In this document: positions 47,008-57,889 of the stretch, one piece after another
Layout: each line of letters opens with the position of its first letter
Position numbering within the stretch: position 1 is the first letter of the stretch
NCBI GenBank assembly: GCA_007115705.1
Contig: QXEO01002092.1
Location: 434,001 to 498,000, forward strand
DNA length: 64,000 nt
Source: Dactylis glomerata
Taxonomy: Eukaryota > Streptophyta > Magnoliopsida > Poales > Poaceae
Reading direction: 5' to 3'
The notes under the pieces: generated by a model
Told to the model about the DNA's origin: nothing
Database searches by the model: none
What the model saw: the letters and a program-made list of their open reading frames with translations, nothing else
Made by a program: the position numbers and the translations under genes

Positions 47008-47937
47008 TCGATACGTGTCGATGATCCTCTGACTCGCGGTCATTCTCCTTCCTCTAATCGTGGATTCAATCCTCAGATTTCGTCGACTTCTAGTCGATGT
47101 AGTGAATGTGTAGAGTATGCTTCCAGGATATCTGACCTTGAGGCCCGCTTGACTTCAGCCAAACGCCAAGCTCAGATGGTGTTTGATAAAGCTAGCAAGG
47201 CTTCTGTTTTGATGAAGCAGGTATCGGATCTTGGTGATGAAGTGTCTAGCTTGACGGCAAAGATTCTGCATCACGAAGAATGTGATTCTTTTGTTCTTGG
47301 CATCGTCGAATCCGCCTGTGAAATGTTGCGATGTGAGTTTCTCTCGACTTATTTTCTTTTCCTTCTACTTGGACCCTTTATGATATCCTTTGCCCTTATA
47401 GGCACTTGCTTGGACTTTGCTGCTGAAGATCATCGAGTTACCGAGCGAAGTGCGGCTCTGGAAAAGATGTCTGTAGGTGTTGAAACTTTATGGTCTGATC
47501 CTCGACGTCGGGGCGCCATTGTACTGCTTCAGGACCACGCCCAGCATATTGGCGAGGCAGTGGATGGCTGTAGGAAAGCTCTTACAACCGTGCACTCGGT
47601 CATGCTTCCTCGAAATCCTCTGCCTGCAACTTTCCTGCTTCTCCTTGATACTTTCAGGTCCAGCCAGCGGATTCACCGGTTGATAGAACTAAATTTAGTG
47701 GCTGGTGCTAACTTTGCTCTTTGGTGGATGCGTAAGTGGCATCCAAGGCTCAACTATAGTTCTATGTCTCTAAGTTATCCTCCTGGTGGGGCGAGCCTTC
47801 GAGTACATTTAGAGAGTACTTTGCAGCCTGCCCGACGAATTATAGCTAGGTTGCTGCAAGAAGACTCCGCATTTTTCTGCGAGTTCCACTACTTGGACCC
47901 CTTAGGTGTAGATGATTCTGATAACCCGATGTTGTAA
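47008..47937 (+). CDS. Second antisense module of element C
   Basis: Exons 47,008-47,332 and 47,402-47,937, open throughout as in A. No first exon recognised. Confidence 0.6.
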   Translation, partial: SIRVDDPLTRGHSPSSNRGFNPQISSTSSRCSECVEYASRISDLEARLTSAKRQAQMVFDKASKASVLMKQVSDLGDEVSSLTAKILHHEECDSFVLGIVESACEMLRCEFLSTYFLFLLLGPFMISFALIGTCLDFAAEDHRVTERSAALEKMSVGVETLWSDPRRRGAIVLLQDHAQHIGEAVDGCRKALTTVHSVMLPRNPLPATFLLLLDTFRSSQRIHRLIELNLVAGANFALWWMRKWHPRLNYSSMSLSYPPGGASLRVHLESTLQPARRIIARLLQEDSAFFCEFHYLDPLGVDDSDNPML

Positions 47938-48226
47938 GGTGTATATAAAACGTGAGAGTTTCTTTTATTTGTTTCGCGACTATGCGTCTGAAACTTATTC
48001 TCAGGGCGTTTGTTGTGTAAGTCGTGCGTTTGCCGCATTTTTCTTTTTGAAAAGACTCGTAAGCTCGAATATGAGGAACGATTTATCTTTATTTATACTT
48101 GTAATGTAAGGTACATGGGGTGACCCAAGAGATCCGGCCTATGACCTGTGTTCTGGATCTAGAGGGCATTTCCCCTAGCATAACTCGTGGCTTTTATAGC
48201 CTTTGTGTCCCCCTCTTTCTCTATAC

Positions 48227-51200
48227 TTATGATGTCGCACTTTTCCCTTCTTCTCCTGCGTCTTTGTCTTCTCCCGGTGTCTCTATCCGTTGCTTCTTTG
48301 TTTCAGGCTCCGCAACGCATCCTTCGAGTAGCTTGACGCCTTCTGTAGTTGCGCTCTTTGCCTTTTCTGCATTGTTGGCTATTATGCCAAAATTTTGCGC
48401 CATCTTGTGGAACTCTCTGTCGCAAAGATCTAAAACTTCAAAACTTCCTTTCACTGTGATTATTCCTTTTGGTCCTGGCATTTTAAGTACCAGATATGTA
48501 TAGTGAGGCACTGCCATGAATCGCGAAAACGCGGGTCGTCCGAGGATCGCGTGATATTGTGATGGCCAGTCCATGACTTCGAAGTCAAGCTTTTCTCTTC
48601 TATAGTTTTGTCGATTGCCGAAGCAAACGTTGAGTGCTATTCGACCCAACGGGTAATTGGCACTTCCTAGCACGATTCCATGGAAGGAACAATCTGTTGG
48701 TTTTAAGAACTCTAGTGATATATGCATTGCTCGGAGTGTTTTTGCATATATCAAGTTAATTTCGCTTCCTGCATCCATAAATATTCTGTCGACATCGTAC
48801 GCGCCGATTTGAGCTTTGAGTACCAAAGGCGCGTTTCCTGGCCAAGGTACTGTTATGGGATGGTCCTCTCTGTTGAACTCGATTGGCTGTTCTGACCAAT
48901 GTAGATACTCAGTTGTGGCCGGAGGTGAGATGACTGCTAGATTAACTTGTCGAGTTATGCTCTTTTCCTCTTTGTTCGACTTGGGCACGGGTTGTATCAT
49001 TGCTGTGATGTGTCCTTTGGATGGAATATACCCATCATCGTCATCGTGTCCCTTGTTTGGCTGGTCTTGTCCTTGGGAAGCCCCGTTGTTTCCTTGTTGG
49101 TTTGCCGGAGGGTTGTTGCTTCCTTCGAATCCTTGTCGCCTTGCTTCGGCTTGCCTATTTATTGCTGCTTCTTGCAGTTTTAAGAATGTTGTGCAATCTT
49201 TCATTGCGTGCCTTGATACTCGTTTTCCGTCAACGAATGCTGAGTGTATATGACAAGGCCCATTGAGCATATCTTCTGGCGATGGGTTGTACTCTCTGGA
49301 TTCCCTTATAGGGAACTTCTTATAATCTTCCTTTCCGTAGCTTCTATATCCCGAAGTCCTGCGGTCATTTCCTTGGTAGCTGTTGTCCTTATATCCTGCG
49401 GCGACTTGGTTGTGAGAGCCGTAGGTGTCGAAGTTTCGAGATCATCTCCTTTGACTTCCATATCTGTTTCTTCTGTCGTCCTCTGGGGATCGCGTCCGCT
49501 TGTTATTGCACGCATCTTCTCCGTCTGCGAACCTATTCACTGTGTCCATGAGGTCTGATACTGTTTTCGGCTTGATTCTGCCCATCTCTTCGACTAGGTC
49601 TCTTCGCCTTAATCCGATGATGAATGCGTCTATTGCTCTTTCGTCTGATACTTCAACTGCTGAGTTTTTGATAATGCTCCACCTTTGAATGTACGCTCGC
49701 AATGTTTCGTCGCGTTGCTGCACACATGCTTTGACTTCTTCTATTGATGCTGGTCGCTTGTATGTTGACCTGAAGTTGCTTGTAAATTACTTTGTGAGGT
49801 CTTCCCAGCTTCCAATAGATTCTTTTTCTAGCTTGCTTAACCATGACCTTGCTGCGCCGGTGAGGTGTAGTTGCAAGCTTTGCATAGCTGTTTCCTTGGT
49901 TCCTCCTAATATTTGAACTGCTTGTAAATAATCTGTGAGCCATGATTGTGGTTTCTTGCGACCCATCATATTTTTGCTGATCATGAGGTAGCTTGAATCC
50001 CTTAGGCACTGGGGTAGTGCGAACCCTGCGGGTAAAGCATGATGCCCCCATCTCTTTTTCGTCGTCTTCGTAGTCATGCCTTTTATTCGGGGATTGCGAT
50101 CTTCGAGTTCCACCGTGTTGCTTTGGTGACGGAGATCGAGATCGATGTTTGCTGCTTCTATGCCGAGGACTATTGTAACGGCGAGGTGACCTTGCCTTGT
50201 GTACTTCTTTGTGATGATGTACTTCTTCTCCCTTTGCTGATAGCTTGTGGCCCACCATGTTAAGTCCATTCAGTGCTGCTCTATGCATATGTTCTCTAGG
50301 ATCTCCTGGACTTGGTCGAGTTGTAAGTAGATATGCTTGTGCCGCCACTAGTGCTGCTTCAGGAGTTTTTGGCAGGATATTTCCCTGCTCATCGACCGAT
50401 AGGAAGGACGAATTGAGATTTTTAGAAATACTTTGCCTGTCGGAGTACTTGAGTTTATCGTACCTTGAACCGTGTCGACGATTTTTCTTTGCGTTTGCTG
50501 TATGATGCGTCGCTTCGTGCTTTTCGAGCAGCTTCGCTAGCTGCAATGGCTGAATCTTTCCTTTTTTGTATTTCTGCTTTCTCCCTTGCTAGTTGCTTGG
50601 CCTATTGCCTTAGGGCGTAGTGGTACCCAAAAAGCATGTTCTTGCTGGAATTTAATGGCATTGGCTTGCCATGCTCTATGGCTTCTCTTATTATCCTCCA
50701 TTCGTCGACTGATAGTCGAATTTTTTCTCTGCTTGCGAGGGACTCTGGTGTTTGCCCTTCTTCTAGATGGTTTGCTCCTCTTTCGATATTTGCTGGGTTT
50801 AGAACTGGATTGTTGTTTTCGTCGAATTCTTCTGAGTTGTCGCCTATAATGGCGAGTACCTGGCACTGCTTGCCGATGTTACTATTGAAGCTTGACATCG
50901 AGTTGCTATTTTCAGAAAGCTCTAATCCTGTTTCCCATGTATCTATTGACTTATCGTCGATGCAGATCATGAGATCTTCGAGTTGGACTTCCACGTCAAA
51001 ATTTTCCATTTCTTCATTGTCTTCTGTGATCCTTTCTTTTTGCACTTCCTTTGGGCTGACCGGCGAGTTTACCTCGCTAGAAGAGCCTTCAGAATATTCC
51101 ATTATCGCTGTTGCTTCGGGCTCCTTTGCCGACGGATCTTGATCTTGTTTCGTCGGATCCAAAAGGCGAGAAGAACCCGACGGCCCGATGAGGATGCTCA

Positions 51201-51285
51201 AACTTCCGATGGTTAATTCCACTTCTTGATTTCCGTCGACTTCTGGACTGCTGTTGGCTAAAAGCGAAAAAGCCGTCGAATTCAT
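48227..51285 (-). pseudogene. Element C gag-protease polyprotein
   Basis: From the ATG at 51,285 to 48,227. TAG at 50,602-50,604 (shared with B), a one-base insertion near 50,495 and another near 49,955, TAA at 49,787-49,789 and TGA at 49,442-49,444. Unlike A and B it keeps CGA in the Arg/Ser-rich stretch where they have TGA. From 49,270 down, the protease part is open. Confidence 0.83.
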
Positions 51286-51302
51286 GACTCCAACGCCCAG
51301 AC

Positions 51303-51320
51303 TCCCCACGGTCGGCGCCA
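51303..51320 (-). other. Element C primer binding site
   Basis: Same 18 bases as in A and B. Confidence 0.65.
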
Positions 51321-51322
51321 AT

Positions 51323-51656
51323 TGATGAGGGTTAACTCGACAAATGTCCTAGATGAAGGACTTAGGATCGGGGAGATAGGGCATCAGATGAACTCGAAGG
51401 TAAAGTTAGTCAAAATAAGTGTATGTCGAAAGTAAACTTGGGTGTTCAACCTGGCTTGCTTTCAATCTGCCCTACACCGTCCCCTCCTGGCCCCTATATA
51501 TAGGTGGCCAGGTCTCGAGGATCGGGTAGGGTACGATACAGATTACAATATCGACATACGGTAAGAACTTGTATTCGACTATCATTACAATTGGGCCTAA
51601 CTCAACGGGCCTCAGGGGTACTCAACTAACGGGCTCTATTAGCTATACCCTTGTCA
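51323..51656 (-). repeat. Element C 5' LTR
   Basis: 334 bp, followed by ACTGA. Confidence 0.95.
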
Positions 51657-53315
51657 ACTGAGAAAGAGTTTTTTGCTGTTGTTTTTGCATGTGATAAGTT
51701 TAGATCATACATTGTTGATTCTAAAGTTACTATTCATACTGATCATGCAGCTATTAGATATCTTATGACTAAGAAGGATGCTAAGCCTAGGCTTATTAGA
51801 TGGGTGTTGCTTTTACAAGAGTTTGATTTGCATATCGTAGATAGGAAAGATGCTGAAAATCCTGTGGCTGATAACTTATCTAGATTGGAAAACATTTCTT
51901 TTGATCCTATTCCTATTAATGATAGTTTTCCAAATGAACAGTTGGCTGCAATTAATTTAACTTCTCGAGACCTTCCTTGGTATGCTGATTATGCTAACTT
52001 TATTGTTTCCAAGTATTTGCCTCCGACCTTTACAGCTCAACAAAGAAGAAAATTCTTTTATGATCTGAGGCATTATTTTTGGGATGACCCATATCTATAT
52101 AAAGAAGGAGTTGATGGTATTATGAGAAGATGCGTACCGGAATATGAGCAACAAGAGATATTAAGAAAATGCCATAGCAGTGCCTATGGAGGGCATCATG
52201 CTGGAGATAGAACCGCGCAGAAGGTTCTGCAATTAGGTTTTTATTGGCCAACCCTCTTTAAGGATGCCAGAAGGTATATTTTATCTTGTGATGAATGTCA
52301 AAGAGTTGGTAATATTTATAGACGCAATGAAATGCCTATGAATTATACTCTTGTTATTGAACCGTTTGATTGTTGGGGATTTGACTTTATGGGTCCTTTT
52401 CCTCCTTCAAAAGGCTATACCCATATACTTGTTGCTGTTGATTATGTTACTAAATGGGTAGAAGCCATACCTACAAAGAGTGCCGATGGTGAGACTTCGT
52501 TAAAAATGCTTAAAGATATTATTTTTCCTAGGTTCAGAGTGCCTAGATATCTTATGACTGATGGAGGTTCTCATTTTATTCACGGTAGTTTTAGAAAAAC
52601 ACTTGCTAAATATGATGTTAATCATAGAATTGCTTCTGCTTATCATCCCCAAACTAGTGGGCAAGTAGAGCTTTCAAATAGGGAGATCAAGTCTATCTTG
52701 CAGAAGACTGTCAATAGATCTAGGAAAAACTGGGCTAGTAAGTTAAACGACGCTTTATGGGCTTATAGAACTGCTTATAAGAATCCCATGGGTATGTCTC
52801 CTTATAAGATGGTTTATGGAAAAGCGTGTCACTTGCCTTTAGAATTAGAACACAAAGCTTTTTGGGCAGTGAAAGAGCTTAATAGAGATTTTAAACTAGC
52901 CGGTAAGAAAAGGTTGTTAGATTTGAGTTCTCTAGATGTGTGGAGAAATGAAGCGTATGAGAATGCCAGACTTTTCAAAGAGAAAGTCAAGCAATGGCAT
53001 GATAAGAGGATTCTTAAGAGAGAGTTTTATGTTGGTGAAAAAGTTCTATTGTATAGGTCTCGTCTCAGATTTTCTGCAGGAAAATTACTTTCTAAATGGG
53101 AAGGACCATATGTTATTGTGGAAGTGTACTGCTCAGGTGCTATAAAGATTGCTTCATTGAAAGATGATTCTACACAAGTGGTGAATGGGCAAAGACTCAA
53201 GCATTATATTTCTAGAGATTCTTACAATAAAGATGTTGATGTTATTGAAACAATTTCTCTGGAAGATTATATCCAAGACAAACTGCAGGAATCTGCAGAG
53301 TTCGCTTTCGAATAG
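51657..53315 (+). CDS. Element E pol, second part: RNase H end and integrase
   Basis: The frame resumes with TEKEFFAVVFA and HTDHAAIRYL, the remaining RNase H residues. The integrase has the HHCC zinc-binding region (GGHHAGDR...CDECQR), the core with Asp in GFDFMGPF, Asp in LMTDGGSHF and Glu in GQVELSNREIK, and a C-terminal GKLLSKWEGPYVI segment of the chromodomain-less type. All three catalytic residues are present, unlike in Z. The frame is open to the TAG/TAA end at 53,315. It is only a fragment because C separates it from RT. Confidence 0.88.
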   Translation, partial: TEKEFFAVVFACDKFRSYIVDSKVTIHTDHAAIRYLMTKKDAKPRLIRWVLLLQEFDLHIVDRKDAENPVADNLSRLENISFDPIPINDSFPNEQLAAINLTSRDLPWYADYANFIVSKYLPPTFTAQQRRKFFYDLRHYFWDDPYLYKEGVDGIMRRCVPEYEQQEILRKCHSSAYGGHHAGDRTAQKVLQLGFYWPTLFKDARRYILSCDECQRVGNIYRRNEMPMNYTLVIEPFDCWGFDFMGPFPPSKGYTHILVAVDYVTKWVEAIPTKSADGETSLKMLKDIIFPRFRVPRYLMTDGGSHFIHGSFRKTLAKYDVNHRIASAYHPQTSGQVELSNREIKSILQKTVNRSRKNWASKLNDALWAYRTAYKNPMGMSPYKMVYGKACHLPLELEHKAFWAVKELNRDFKLAGKKRLLDLSSLDVWRNEAYENARLFKEKVKQWHDKRILKREFYVGEKVLLYRSRLRFSAGKLLSKWEGPYVIVEVYCSGAIKIASLKDDSTQVVNGQRLKHYISRDSYNKDVDVIETISLEDYIQDKLQESAEFAFE

Positions 53316-53653
53316 GTAACAGTTCTAGACAGAAAAGTTTCGCGAAAAGTTCTTTCTTTAATATTTTTGCTATTTTTACTAAATATGAAAAATTACGAGA
53401 TGAAAAAGGGAAGGAAAAAGAGTCCGTGTGGGTCTCACACACAGGTGGCGTGGGCCCACCCCTGGCCGCGCCACCCACGTGTGAGAACACACCGGAACTC
53501 GTTTCTGTCCTGGTTTCCTCCTGTGACTTTGCTTCAATTTATGATTTTCATTTATTTAACCCCCCGGAGTCCCCGAGGTCTGTATATCGTTTCCTCGTCA
53601 TGTTTTGTTTCGAGCTATTTCTGTCAGGAGTTGATCTTAAGCTTGGGGGAGTC
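53316..53653 (+). other. Element E spacer after pol
   Basis: Short GC-rich stretch with an inverted repeat (GTGTGGGTCTCACACAC...). No gene. It ends with AAGCTTGGGGGAG (53,639-53,651) just before the next ATG. Confidence 0.5.
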
Positions 53654-54118
53654 ATGGCCTCTTCAAGCGAAGACAAGGAGGAAGATCGAAGTTCAAGGCC
53701 AAGTGCCGTGATTGCCAGTATAGGGGTGGTGACAGATCATGACAAGTTCAAGAAGAGTGCATGCATAATGATCGGAGGAGGTGTACCGCATCACACCTTG
53801 GCTCCATGGACATCTCCGTCAGGCAACAACCCTTTCCATACTCTAATACATGAACATCAGTTTCAAAAGGTGCCTAGGTCACGATTACCCTCGGGTTGGG
53901 ATATAGATCATTCTAACAGTGCAGGAGAAGGAAGTGCCAAGAGTGAAGAAGGATGGGGAAATAATTCCAAGAGCTGGGATTCCCTTGCCGACAGGTTCAT
54001 GAACCATATTGAGCACAATTCTGAGATGATCCGCAACCTTGAGTACAAGATTGATGAGTTAAAGGATTTAATTGAGAAGCTTATTAAAGATTATCCACCG
54101 CCACCGCCAAAGGAGTAA
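53654..54118 (+). CDS. Element E small downstream protein with C-terminal coiled coil
   Basis: 154 residues beginning MASSSEDKEED. The C-terminal part (LADRFMNHIEH...LEYKIDELKDLIEKL) is a coiled coil, ending in a Pro run and KE. It has no signal peptide or membrane segment, so it does not look like an envelope protein although it lies where Athila elements carry env-like genes. Element F has a differing version broken after 25 residues. Function unknown. Confidence 0.55.
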   Translation: MASSSEDKEEDRSSRPSAVIASIGVVTDHDKFKKSACIMIGGGVPHHTLAPWTSPSGNNPFHTLIHEHQFQKVPRSRLPSGWDIDHSNSAGEGSAKSEEGWGNNSKSWDSLADRFMNHIEHNSEMIRNLEYKIDELKDLIEKLIKDYPPPPPKE

Positions 54119-55793
54119 TTCATCATCGGTATAGGCATCCCCTTGGCTTGTTCCAAGCTTGGGGGAGTGCCGCGGTATCACATCATTACCTTATGCTCAT
54201 TTACTTTTCCAAGTAGAGTCATATCATGAATAAAGAAGTTATCTTATAGAATAGTTGCAGTTTGGAAGTATCCTCCTTAGTTGGTTTTCTATGTATCCCT
54301 TGGTGTGAGTTGCGGTAATAAAATATTAATAAGAAGTTTTATCGTTTACTTTTCGCACACTTTATGTTAGCATGCAATCTCTTTTATATTATTTGTCTTG
54401 TTGATTGGTGTTGGTATCACTTTGGAAGCATGAGTAAATTTAGTTGGTTTTGGCAAACCTAGCTTGGTCAGTAGCAACTTTACCTTGAGGTTTGAGTAGA
54501 AAAGATTAAAGAAGTGTTTGTAGTTACATCGCTTCAGTTTTCCCTTATGTTTGGCTTATAAGTGTTGATATTCTTAAAGTTAAAATCATTGTACTTTCAA
54601 GGGAGTTTGCATGATTATTCTTATTATATGTATGTTTGTTTGTTTCATGCAACTCTTATGTTTGCTACCCAGCCTTGCTAGCCAAAAACCTGTACTGAGA
54701 GGAAATACTTCTCGTGCATCCAACTCCCAAAAGCCAAGTCACTTCCAAAGAGTCCATTATAAATTCCTATGCATGGTATTTCAAGCCATTCCAAGTAATT
54801 TTTCATGTGCTACCTTTCAAAAAAACCTTCGAACACTTCTCAAATTTGTGCCATTGTTTTTAGCTCATGAGGACGTAGTGGATGGGTTTGTTATCTTTCA
54901 TACTAAATTGAGTACCCTTCGACTAGGCAGCTTCATCTGCTCATCATTAATTTTGCAAGGGAGCTGGTTAGACCATTATAATCTCAAAAGAAAGAAAAAA
55001 GGCACTCCTCCATGGTATGTGAATGTTGGTCGGCACCTGATGGAATCGGTTAGCCATGGTTTGAGAAAGGAAAAAGGTGGGGAGGAGTACAAAGCTATAA
55101 AAGAGCACTAAAGTGCCAATTAATCAAACATTTTGGAACCACTCTCACTTGTTTAGTATGGAAGATATCAAGAACTCCGTTGCTAGTCACTGACAAAAGC
55201 AATCACCTCTCAAAATACTTTTTACTTCTGTTTTACAAATGAAAAGCTCTAGCACATGTTTAATCCCTGCTTCCCTCTGCGAAGGGCCTATCTTTTACTT
55301 TTATGTTGAGTCAACCTATTTCCCTCTACTTTAAGCAAGCATTTGAGTTGTTATGTTTCACTCATCCATATGTTGATCTGCTTAATCATGTTTATTATCT
55401 TTCTTGTTTTGTATAATGCTTTTATCTGAAGTAATATATCTTTGAAAGTTCTCTTTGAATACAAAAGTTTACTTTGGTGAGCACATAGTCTTTGCTATAT
55501 TAGCTCTGTTCTGAAAAGCTCCGTTTAAAAGAGAGAATAGTCTGTTCTCCATTCTTTGACCAAGAACTAAGGTTTGCCATTGCCAATTATAGTTTACCTT
55601 GTGCATCTTTATATGTGATTCCCTTTTACCTATTGCAAGTCTATATCTTATAAAGGGAAGTTCCTGTCTATTATAATTTGTGCCTTGGTAAATGTGATGC
55701 TTCTTGTCCGTATTTTAGTTATCGACACTTCACTCCATAAACCTGTGGTCATGTTTACCGAGTTTAGTTTTCGCTTGGGGACAAGCGAGGTCT
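54119..55793 (+). other. Element E 3' untranslated region
   Basis: No convincing gene. A frame at 54,611-55,111 (166 residues, hydrophobic start) lies here; its counterpart in F is broken, so I take it as chance or decayed. A PPT-like AAGCTTGGGGGAG lies at 54,155-54,167, and GCTTCCCTCTGCGAAGGGCC near 55,270 is shared with D and F. Confidence 0.6.
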
Positions 55794-55806
55794 AAGCTTG
55801 GGGGGG
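55794..55806 (+). other. Element E polypurine tract
   Basis: AAGCTTGGGGGGG, one base before the 3' LTR; primes plus-strand DNA synthesis. Confidence 0.8.
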
Positions 55807-55807
55807 T

Positions 55808-57318
55808 TGATACGTCCAATTTGCATCACTATTTTGTATCATAATTTACTGTTATTCATTGATATATTTCATATTTAGATATGATACTTATGTTATTTCC
55901 TTTGTTTTTACATGTTTGATGATCATCGGAGGAGTTGCTGCCGGAGTCAGGATTCTGCTGGAAAAAGGACCATTGAGGGACCATATTTTGAAGATCAGGA
56001 AAATTCCAGAGAAATACCCAGAAATTATACTTTATCAGAAGACTCTGGAAGCCAGAAGGGGGAGTCGAGAGGAGCCAGGGGCTGACCACATGCCAGGGCG
56101 GCGCAGGCCCACCCCTGGCCACGCCAGCCCTGCGTGAGGCCTCCCTAGCCCACGTCTGGTCTCTCCCCCTTCGCGTACATGATCACCCCGGAAAACCTAA
56201 GTGAGGGGAGGCTCAGAATTAGACACCGCCACCTCTGCGGGGCGGAAAACACCAGAGAGAGAAAAGCTCTCCGGCAGGCAGAAATCTGCCGGGGAAATTC
56301 CTTCCCGGAGAGGGGAGATTGTCGCAATCATCATCATCATCGCACCAGACTTCATCAGGATCATCATCGTCATCGTCTCCATCACCAGCACCTTCATCTC
56401 CACCATCACCATGCCATCCCGCTGTAACATCTTGAGTTGGATCTTGTTATATTCATAGGGAAAACTTTCCCGGTGTTGATTACTCTTGTAGTTGATGCTA
56501 TTGAGTGGAACCGTTGAGTTAAGGTTTATGTTCAGATTGTTCTTTACCATTATTTCACCTCTGATCATGATCCATATGATGTCTTTTGAGTAGTTCATTT
56601 AGTTCTTGAGGACATGGGAGGAGTCAAGATGTTAGTAGTGAATTATTGTTGAGAAATGTTTAATTGTTTGATATTGTTGTGGTGCTATTTCACTAGTGGT
56701 GTCATGTGAACGTCGACTACATGATACTTCACTATTTATGGACCTAGTGAGATGCATTGTGTATTTGGCTACCGATTGTGGGGTTGCTGGAGTGACAGAA
56801 ACCTAAACCTCCGTTGGGAAACCATTGCACCAGGGAGCGTAGGATCCTAGAGTTTAAGGTTGTGGTTAGATTTATCTTAATTACTTTCTTGTATTTGCGG
56901 ATGCTTGCAAGGGGTATAATCACAAGTGTGTATTTATCCTAGTAAGGGTAGTGCGCTAGCATAGGTTCACCCCCATAACACCTACCAAACCAATAAATAC
57001 TATTGGCTCTATGAAGCGAAAGCTCTTGACAGAAAACTCCTGTGTGTCCTCGAGAACGTTTGGTTATTATAAGTACACAACCGGCTTGTCCTTTGCTGAA
57101 GAAAGGATTGGGCCACTTGCTGCAATTGTTACTACTGTCTTTTATTTACTCGCACTTTATTTACTCGTATTACCAAATACTCCTGAAAACCTGTTTGCTA
57201 GTATTTACAGTGATTCCTTGATCAAAACCGCTCATCAATACCTTCTGCTCCTCGTTGGGTTCGACACTCTTATTTATCGAAAGTACTACGATACACCCCC
57301 TATACTTGTGGGTCATCA
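55808..57318 (+). repeat. Element E 3' LTR
   Basis: 1,511 bp, same length as the 5' LTR, with many substitutions relative to it (around 20 visible in the first 450 bp). Confidence 0.94.
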
Positions 57319-57323
57319 GTAGA

Positions 57324-57884
57324 CTACTCACTCATTACTCCAGAGGCAATCATGGTGATGAAGGAGACCTCCGGTGGCGATTCCCTTCTCCCGCAGGGTG
57401 CCGAGAAAAGCTTCTGGACCCTCCCGATCTTCGGGTCGACGGCGGCGGTGGATCGCGATGTATTCTGGAAAACTGATCGGGCCTTAGGTTTTTCTTGTCA
57501 GGGGGTATATATAGGTGAAGGGGCGATGTCAGAGGAGGGACCAGGGTCCCTCACACATGGGTGGCGCGGTCAGGGGCCTGGCCGCGCTGCCCCTGTGTCT
57601 GGGGCCCTGGTGGCCCCTCTCTGTTAGGTCTTCGGATGTTTGGAAGCTTCCCCTTGATTTAAGACTTTAGGATGTGGTTTCGTCCAATTCCGAGAATATT
57701 TCCTGTGTATCACTCTTGAACACAAAAACAGCAGAAAACAGGGAACTGGCACTGTGGTACTTCGTTAATAGGTTAGTTCCAGAAAATGCATAAAAAATGC
57801 CACTAAGTGTAACGAAACAATAGGCAAATGGTGTAAAAACAAGCATGGAGCATCAAAAATTATAGATACGTTTGAGACGTATCA
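57324..57884 (-). repeat. Element D 5' LTR, outer part
   Basis: 561 bp that continue the LTR broken at 37,889 and match 23,381-23,941. Frames seen here are LTR sequence, not genes. Confidence 0.93.
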
Positions 57885-57889
57885 GACTC

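Larger units (their letters stand above)
42594..51656 (-). mobile_element. Element C: third copy of the non-autonomous Tat-type element
   Basis: 9,063 bp, minus strand, LTRs of 334 bp, duplication ACTGA at 42,589-42,593 and 51,657-51,661. Same gene content as A and B. About seven LTR differences by eye, all transitions. Confidence 0.93.
37890..57318 (+). mobile_element. Element E: Athila-type Gypsy retrotransposon, split by C
   Basis: LTRs of exactly 1,511 bp (37,890-39,400 and 55,808-57,318), duplication GTAGA at 37,885-37,889 and 57,319-57,323, tRNA-Asp primer site, gag, protease, RT, RNase H, integrase, a small downstream gene and a polypurine tract. Without C it is about 10.4 kb. The RT sequence (RMPFGLCNAPATFQ, CDASDFAVG) is Athila-like. 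Defects: a frameshift between gag and protease, an Asn in the RT active site, and a TAG in RNase H. LTR differences are clearly more numerous than in A-C. Confidence 0.93.
22319..57884 (-). mobile_element. Element D: non-autonomous Athila/Sabrina-like LTR retrotransposon, split by B and E
   Basis: Ends TG (22,319) and CA, flanked by GACTC at 22,314-22,318 and 57,885-57,889. The 3' LTR is 22,319-23,941 (1,623 bp). The 5' LTR is 36,828-37,889 plus 57,324-57,884, which add to exactly 1,623 bp once E and its duplication are removed. The internal region, without B, is only about 3.8 kb and holds a gag-like gene and no pol. That matches the short, pol-less Sabrina type of Triticeae Athila elements (family name from memory). 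Confidence 0.9.

Noticed and set aside
54611..55111. 166-residue frame with a hydrophobic start in E
   Set aside because: No family recognised, the F counterpart is broken in frame, and it lies in the 3' untranslated region. An env-like protein would need a signal peptide and a membrane anchor in a longer frame.
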